Assembly (NCBI GenBank): GCA_050732575.1
Contig: JBOHRF010000171.1
Location: forward strand, 1-10,074
Direction of reading: 5' to 3'
Length of the DNA: 10,074 nt
Source of the DNA: JBBDWZ01 sp050732575
GTDB lineage: Bacteria; Gemmatimonadota; Gemmatimonadetes; Longimicrobiales; RSA9
In this document: piece after piece, positions 6,540 through 10,074 of the stretch
Layout: each line of letters opens with the position of its first letter
How positions within the stretch are numbered: the first letter of the stretch is position 1
Made by a program: the position numbers and the translations under genes
Notes under the pieces: model-generated
The model's database searches: none
What the model was told of the DNA's origin: nothing
Seen by the model: only the letters and a program-made list of their open reading frames with translations

Positions 6540-7508
6540 TCACCATCGCCGTTGTAGCGGATCGTTCCGTTTTTGATCCCCCAGCCAAAAGCGAAGTGGG
6601 CTTTTGCGGGTCTCGGCGACCAGTGAGTCCAATTCGATCTGAATGACGTGTAGCGCTCTGCTGATGGCGCTATCCCGCGCAAAACGCGGAAGTGATCCAT
6701 TGAGGGAAGACTTGTGGAGCTGAGCCAGGGTAGCGGCCAGCGAGTCGGCATTATGCTGCAAGCGGCTGACCGACTGGCGCACAGCCGGATCGTTCAGTTG
6801 ACGCGCGGCCGCCTGCAGGGCGGGTCCGATGCGGCGCGCGGTTTGGCTGAACGAACCGAGCGCCTGCTGCAGCGAAGCGCCGTTGAGCAAATCATCGAGA
6901 GAACCGTGAGCCAGACCGCGTTTGAAGTCTGCGAATGCGATCTGCACCTCCTGGATCTTTACGGCCAGATGGCTCATTTGGGCGGTCCGCACTTCCAACA
7001 TGGGCTGGAGCGCGTGCGTGGCCAGAAGCAGGGAGTCGAGCGAGCGCTTGAATTCGTGAAAGCTGTCCAGAGCGCGGCGTCCGGTGGGGCGCGCATCAGC
7101 GTAGAGAGTGTCGCCCTGTTCGAGCGGCGGCTGGTCGGAGCGGCCAGGCGCAATATCCAGGACCGGCTCACCAATGAGCCGCGCCGAAGTCAAACGAATG
7201 GTGCTGCCTCGACGGATGAGCGCCTGGTGCTCTCGTGGAATCTGCATGCGAACGTCGATGACGGGCGCGGCATGCTGGTCCACCGGCTGGAACGAAATGT
7301 GGGTTACCCGGCCCACACGGTGTCCGCCGATCCAAACCGCGGTTCCAATGCGGAGGCGCGGTGCACTGGGCAGGACGGCGTGGAGTATAACCTGTTTCTG
7401 GAGGGCGCTGCGCAGGTCGGCCAGAAAGAAGACGAACAGGCCCAGCGCGAGCGCGGCGAGGATGAGGCCAACGCCGGCCAGAACGCGACGGCCCTGGTGT
7501 AGCCTCAA
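6540..7508 (-). CDS. MCE-domain (MlaD-like) lipid-transport protein
   Basis: 322-residue membrane-anchored periplasmic protein of the MCE/MlaD family, the substrate-binding partner of MlaE/MlaF-type ABC systems that move phospholipid or other hydrophobic molecules between membranes. A single N-terminal transmembrane helix lies at about 9-31 (VLAGVGLILAALALGLFVFF). The MCE domain runs about 38-122, with the typical G-x-x-VG-x-V turn (GGHRVGRV, 61-68) and the closing RLIGEPVLDIAPG (110-122). Residues about 145-300 are helical and likely form the coiled coil or tube seen in longer MCE proteins. The C-terminal SPLRFWLGD (303-311) resembles the family's usual tail. TTG at 7508 is the first possible start in the open frame; a weak GGGTGG lies about 7 bases upstream. 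Divergent from mqnA with 54 bases between. It probably works with the mlaE/mlaF products encoded nearby, but could serve another permease. Confidence 0.88.
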   Translation of the reverse strand: MRLHQGRRVLAGVGLILAALALGLFVFFLADLRSALQKQVILHAVLPSAPRLRIGTAVWIGGHRVGRVTHISFQPVDQHAAPVIDVRMQIPREHQALIRRGSTIRLTSARLIGEPVLDIAPGRSDQPPLEQGDTLYADARPTGRRALDSFHEFKRSLDSLLLATHALQPMLEVRTAQMSHLAVKIQEVQIAFADFKRGLAHGSLDDLLNGASLQQALGSFSQTARRIGPALQAAARQLNDPAVRQSVSRLQHNADSLAATLAQLHKSSLNGSLPRFARDSAISRALHVIQIELDSLVAETRKSPLRFWLGDQKRNDPLQRRW

Positions 7509-7562
7509 AGCGCGGCCACCCGCAGCGATCGGATCAGGACCTGGTAGTCAAAACAGAGGTTC

Positions 7563-8393
7563 ATGCTACGACTCGGACACATCGAATACAGCAACTGTTT
7601 GCCCGTGCACGCGCAACTGCTGGAGTCGCCGACCCCGGAAGTGCGCATTGTTCACGGCTCGCCCGGCGAGTTGAATGAGGCCCTGGCGCAGGGCGTGATT
7701 GATGTCGCGCCCTGCTCGAGCATCGAGTATGCGCGACACGCGCATCGCTATCGCGTCATTCCCGGCCTGGCCATCGGATCGCGCGGTTCCGTGCGCAGCA
7801 TCCGCCTGGAGAGCACGCGTCCACCGGAGCAGCTGCACGGGTGTCGAGTAGCGGTACCCACGGCGTCGGCCAGCTCGGTAGTGTTGCTGCGCATTTTGTT
7901 GGAGCGGCGGCACGGCAGCAGACCCGACCTGGTATGGTTCGCCCAGGAGTCCGATGAGGATCCCATCGCGGAAGGAGCCACGGCGGCGCTGTGGATCGGC
8001 GATCAGGCGCTGCAACGTCCGGCCCGCTCCGATCGTCATGTTTATGATCTGGGCGAACAATGGACCGCATGGACGGGTTTGCCGTTTGCCTTCGCGCTGT
8101 GGCAAACGTGTCTGGGCAGCGAACGAGATGCGGAGTTGCGTGCGCTGGCCATCCGCCTGCACGAATCGTTGCGTGTATCGCTCGCGCAGCCACGTCAACT
8201 GGCCGAGCGCTACGCAGACCGGTTCGGTTTGGCCGCCGGAGAACTGGCCGAGTACTGGACCGGATTGCACTACCAACTTGACCATACAATGCTCCGCGGA
8301 CTCCTGCACTTTTATCAGCTAGCCCAGGAACTGGGCGAGATCGAGGCTGTGCCTGTGTTGCACTGGCTTTCGATCGAGCCGGCGCGGGTGTAA
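7563..8393 (+). CDS. mqnA: Chorismate dehydratase (futalosine menaquinone pathway)
   Basis: Cytoplasmic enzyme that dehydrates chorismate to 3-enolpyruvylbenzoate, the first dedicated step of menaquinone synthesis by the futalosine route. At 276 residues it has the normal length and the periplasmic-binding-protein-like fold of the MqnA/MqnD group. Recognisable blocks: GHIEYSNCLPV at 5-15, GVIDVAPCSSIEYARH at 44-59, the SRGSVRSI loop at 73-80, TASASSVVLLRILL at 100-113, WIGDQAL at 144-150, and DLGEQWTAWTGLPFAFALW at 162-180, which is close to the DLGE-W-WTGLPF-FA-W hallmark of MqnA rather than MqnD. AGAGG (7555-7559) lies 3 bases before the ATG. The permease gene follows 43 bases downstream on the same strand. 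The rest of the pathway (mqnB, mqnC, mqnD, mqnE) is not in the window. Confidence 0.93.
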   Translation: MLRLGHIEYSNCLPVHAQLLESPTPEVRIVHGSPGELNEALAQGVIDVAPCSSIEYARHAHRYRVIPGLAIGSRGSVRSIRLESTRPPEQLHGCRVAVPTASASSVVLLRILLERRHGSRPDLVWFAQESDEDPIAEGATAALWIGDQALQRPARSDRHVYDLGEQWTAWTGLPFAFALWQTCLGSERDAELRALAIRLHESLRVSLAQPRQLAERYADRFGLAAGELAEYWTGLHYQLDHTMLRGLLHFYQLAQELGEIEAVPVLHWLSIEPARV

Positions 8394-8436
8394 TGCAACC
8401 CCCGCGCCGAAACGACGTCTGGAAGGTAGACAGTCT

Positions 8437-9246
8437 GTGCGAGATCAAATTATTGTTAGCGATATGAACCAGAGCTGGAGCGCTCCGCTAGCGTGGGTCG
8501 GCCGGCGAGCAACTGCCACGGCCGCCGCCTTCGGGCGATTCGGCGCATTCCTCGGCTCGCTCGTTCGTGCCTTGGCGGATTTCCAGATGTGGGGCCGCCT
8601 GCTGGTGCAGCAGATGGCGCGGCTCGGCGTTGCATCGCTGCCCATCGCACTCTTCATTGCCGCATTCACTGGCATCGTCATGGCCCTGCAAGCGTCGTAC
8701 ACGTTTACCGGCACGGTGCCCAAGTATTTCGTGGGCGTGTTAGTGGGCAAAACCATGATTCTCGAGTTGGGCCCGGTACTGACCGGTCTGGCGCTGGCGG
8801 GCCGCGTGGGTGCCAACATAGCGGCCGAAATCGGGACCATGCGCGTTACTGAGCAGATCGATGCACTGGAGACGCTGGCCTACAATCCGATGTCGTACCT
8901 GGTCGTGCCGCGCGTGTTGGCCGGGTTGCTCATGTTTCCCATTGTCGTCGTTTTTGCCAATGCGATCGGCATTCTTGGAGGCTGGATAACGGCTCTGAAT
9001 CTGCTGGACATGTCTTCCGCCGAATTCGTGCGCGGACTGCGACTCTTTTTTGAGCCGTTCGATGTGCGCTACTCGCTGGTCAAGTCGGCTTCCTTCGGAC
9101 TGGCCGTGACGTCCATTGGCAGCTTTTTTGGCTTCCTGACCGCGGGTGGTGCGGAGGCCGTGGGCCGTTCGACCACGCAGGCTGTGGTGGTGAGCAGCAT
9201 GCTGATCCTGGTGTTGGATGCGTTTTGGGCGGTGGTCCTGCTATGA
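8437..9246 (+). CDS. mlaE: MlaE-family ABC transporter permease
   Basis: 269-residue inner-membrane permease of the MlaE family, the membrane part of MCE-type phospholipid transporters. Hydrophobic segments lie at about 65-88, 97-122, 157-190, 215-236 and 246-268. The family signature ELGPVLTGLALAGRVG at 110-125, continuing to EIGTMRVTEQIDALETL at 131-147, is intact; this region includes the helix that couples to the ATPase. The start is GTG at 8437, with GGAAGG at 8421-8426 about 10 bases before it; the next ATG (8464) has a weaker site, so the first 9 residues are uncertain. The stop overlaps the start of the ATPase gene by 4 bases (ATGA), implying translational coupling. Probably in one transcript with mqnA. 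Confidence 0.95.
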   Translation: MRDQIIVSDMNQSWSAPLAWVGRRATATAAAFGRFGAFLGSLVRALADFQMWGRLLVQQMARLGVASLPIALFIAAFTGIVMALQASYTFTGTVPKYFVGVLVGKTMILELGPVLTGLALAGRVGANIAAEIGTMRVTEQIDALETLAYNPMSYLVVPRVLAGLLMFPIVVVFANAIGILGGWITALNLLDMSSAEFVRGLRLFFEPFDVRYSLVKSASFGLAVTSIGSFFGFLTAGGAEAVGRSTTQAVVVSSMLILVLDAFWAVVLL

Positions 9247-9995
9247 GCATCCAACTCAACAATGTGCGCAAATCATTTGGCGCGCGTGTGATCCTGGATG
9301 ACATCACGCTCGAGGTGCGCGAGGGTGAGACGGTCGCGATCATCGGCCAATCGGGTGCTGGCAAGTCGGTTCTCTTGAAAACGATTGTGGGCCTGCTCGA
9401 GCCCGAGCAGGGCAGCGTGCTGGTCGATGGACAGGTCGTTGCCCAGCTGACGCGCGAAGATCTGTACGAGCTGCGCCGGAAAGTAGGTTACGTATTCCAG
9501 TTCGCGGCGCTGTTCGACTCCATGACCGTGTTCGACAACGTGGCTATGGGCCTGCGCCGCATTTCCACCATGACCGATGCCGAAATCGAGTTGCGCGTGA
9601 ATGATTCGCTCCAGCGCGTGGACATGGCCGGTTTTACCGGCCGTATGCCGGGGCAGCTGTCGGGCGGGCAGCGCAAGCGGGTGGGCTTCGCCCGCGCCAT
9701 CGCAACTCGACCCAAGTATCTGTTGTACGATGAACCGACCACCGGACTCGACCCGGTCACGACCGCAGTGATCGATGAGCTGATTCTGCGTATGGCCCGC
9801 GAGCTGGGTGTCACGGGCATCGTGATCACGCACGACATGAAGAGCGCATTCCGGGTAGCGCAGCGCGTAGCCCTGCTTTATCAGGGCAAGATCCGCTTCA
9901 TGGGCACACCCCAGGAGATTGAGGCAGCGCGCGACCCCGTTGTGCGTGGATTCGTAGAAGGCAGGCCGGATTTGATGAACGAGGTGGTGGCGTGA
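9243..9995 (+). CDS. mlaF: MlaF-family ABC transporter ATPase
   Basis: 250-residue cytoplasmic ATP-binding subunit powering the MlaE permease. Walker A is GQSGAGKS at 35-42, the Q-loop glutamine is Gln86 (VFQ), the ABC signature is LSGGQ at 139-143 followed by RKR, Walker B is YLLYDEP at 159-165 with catalytic Glu164, the D-loop is GLDP at 168-171, and the switch histidine is His197 (ITHD). FDSMTVFDNVAMGL at 91-104 is typical of the MlaF subgroup. ATG 9243 is chosen over the in-frame TTG 9225 because it forms an ATGA overlap with the mlaE stop and starts the canonical strand MSIQLNNV; GGTGG (9231-9235) lies 7 bases upstream. It ends in a 4-base GTGA overlap with the next gene. Confidence 0.97.
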   Translation: MSIQLNNVRKSFGARVILDDITLEVREGETVAIIGQSGAGKSVLLKTIVGLLEPEQGSVLVDGQVVAQLTREDLYELRRKVGYVFQFAALFDSMTVFDNVAMGLRRISTMTDAEIELRVNDSLQRVDMAGFTGRMPGQLSGGQRKRVGFARAIATRPKYLLYDEPTTGLDPVTTAVIDELILRMARELGVTGIVITHDMKSAFRVAQRVALLYQGKIRFMGTPQEIEAARDPVVRGFVEGRPDLMNEVVA

Positions 9996-10074
9996 AGCGG
10001 CGCAATGAGGTGCTGGTCGGAATGGCCGTGATCCTGGGCATTGCCTTGCTGGTCTTTGGCACGATCTGGCTGCA
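9992..10074 (+). CDS. mlaD: MlaD-type MCE protein (3' end outside window)
   Basis: Only the first 27 residues are visible: a short basic start (MKRRNEVLVG) then a hydrophobic helix (MAVILGIALLVFGTIWL) that runs to the window edge. This is the normal beginning of an MlaD-type protein, and its place directly after mlaE and mlaF makes it the likely substrate-binding subunit of the complex. The start is GTG at 9992, overlapping the mlaF stop (GTGA), with GAGG (9981-9984) 7 bases before it. The MCE domain itself lies beyond the window, so the call rests on position, the membrane anchor and the start sequence. Confidence 0.8.
   Translation, partial: MKRRNEVLVGMAVILGIALLVFGTIWL

Noticed and set aside
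6714..7502. 262-residue open frame on the + strand
   Set aside because: It is antisense to the MCE-domain gene, whose membrane anchor and MCE motifs are clear; the + frame has shadow-like composition.
7509..7562. Promoters in the 54-base gap between the MCE gene and mqnA
   Set aside because: TTGACT on the - strand (7550-7545) has no usable -10 at 16-18 bases, and TGGTAGTCA on the + strand is a poor -10. The promoters may lie inside the neighbouring coding regions; no site is supported.
7566..8309. 247-residue open frame on the - strand, antisense to mqnA
   Set aside because: mqnA has unmistakable family motifs; this frame is rich in Arg/Gln with no motif.
8394..8436. Possible terminator between mqnA and mlaE
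   Set aside because: Only a GTCT/AGAC stem of 4 base pairs with no T-run; read-through is more likely.
1..10074. Mobile element, CRISPR or defence system
   Set aside because: No transposase, integrase, direct-repeat array, Cas or nuclease-type protein was found. All sizeable genes are housekeeping, transport or small unknowns of similar base composition.

Overview
The window is chromosomal, GC-rich and tightly packed with bacterial housekeeping and conserved genes. I see no insertion sequence, prophage, CRISPR array, tRNA or rRNA. The gene set (GyrB of about 640 residues without the E. coli-type insert, Rho, the futalosine-route enzyme MqnA, an Mla/MCE lipid-transport cassette, and small unrecognised proteins) suggests an uncultured or environmental Gram-negative-type bacterium. 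My best guess is Gemmatimonadota or a nearby phylum. That assignment is inference from gene content and Rho/GyrB style; no marker comparison was possible.

Layout. Left arm: the 3' part of gyrB (+), which enters from outside the window, is followed 38 bases later by a 464-residue ferritin-like protein (+). This protein meets a COG2236-type phosphoribosyltransferase (-) tail to tail with only 6 bases between stop codons. The phosphoribosyltransferase is divergent from a small unrecognised protein (+), which in turn runs tail to tail into rho (-), again with 6 bases between. Middle: about 430 bases upstream of rho hold a good sigma70-type rho promoter, a leader of roughly 160 bases, a hairpin plus T-run, and a promoter-like region for a 117-residue unrecognised protein (+). 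Right arm: a single-pass MCE-domain protein (-) is divergent from a + strand run of mqnA, mlaE-type permease, mlaF-type ATPase and the start of an mlaD-type protein that leaves the window. The last three genes overlap by 4 bases at each junction.

How the genes fit together. The mlaE-mlaF-mlaD run looks like one translationally coupled ABC-type phospholipid transport system of a cell with an outer membrane. The divergent MCE protein is a second potential substrate-binding subunit for the same membrane complex. mqnA makes the first dedicated intermediate of menaquinone synthesis by the futalosine route. gyrB and rho are core replication and transcription genes.

Nothing here is a clear new system. 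The most useful leads are the double ferritin-like protein behind gyrB, the rho leader with a C-rich low-G patch, the unexplained intergenic hairpin region, the two MCE proteins around one permease/ATPase pair, and two lineage-type proteins of unknown function.
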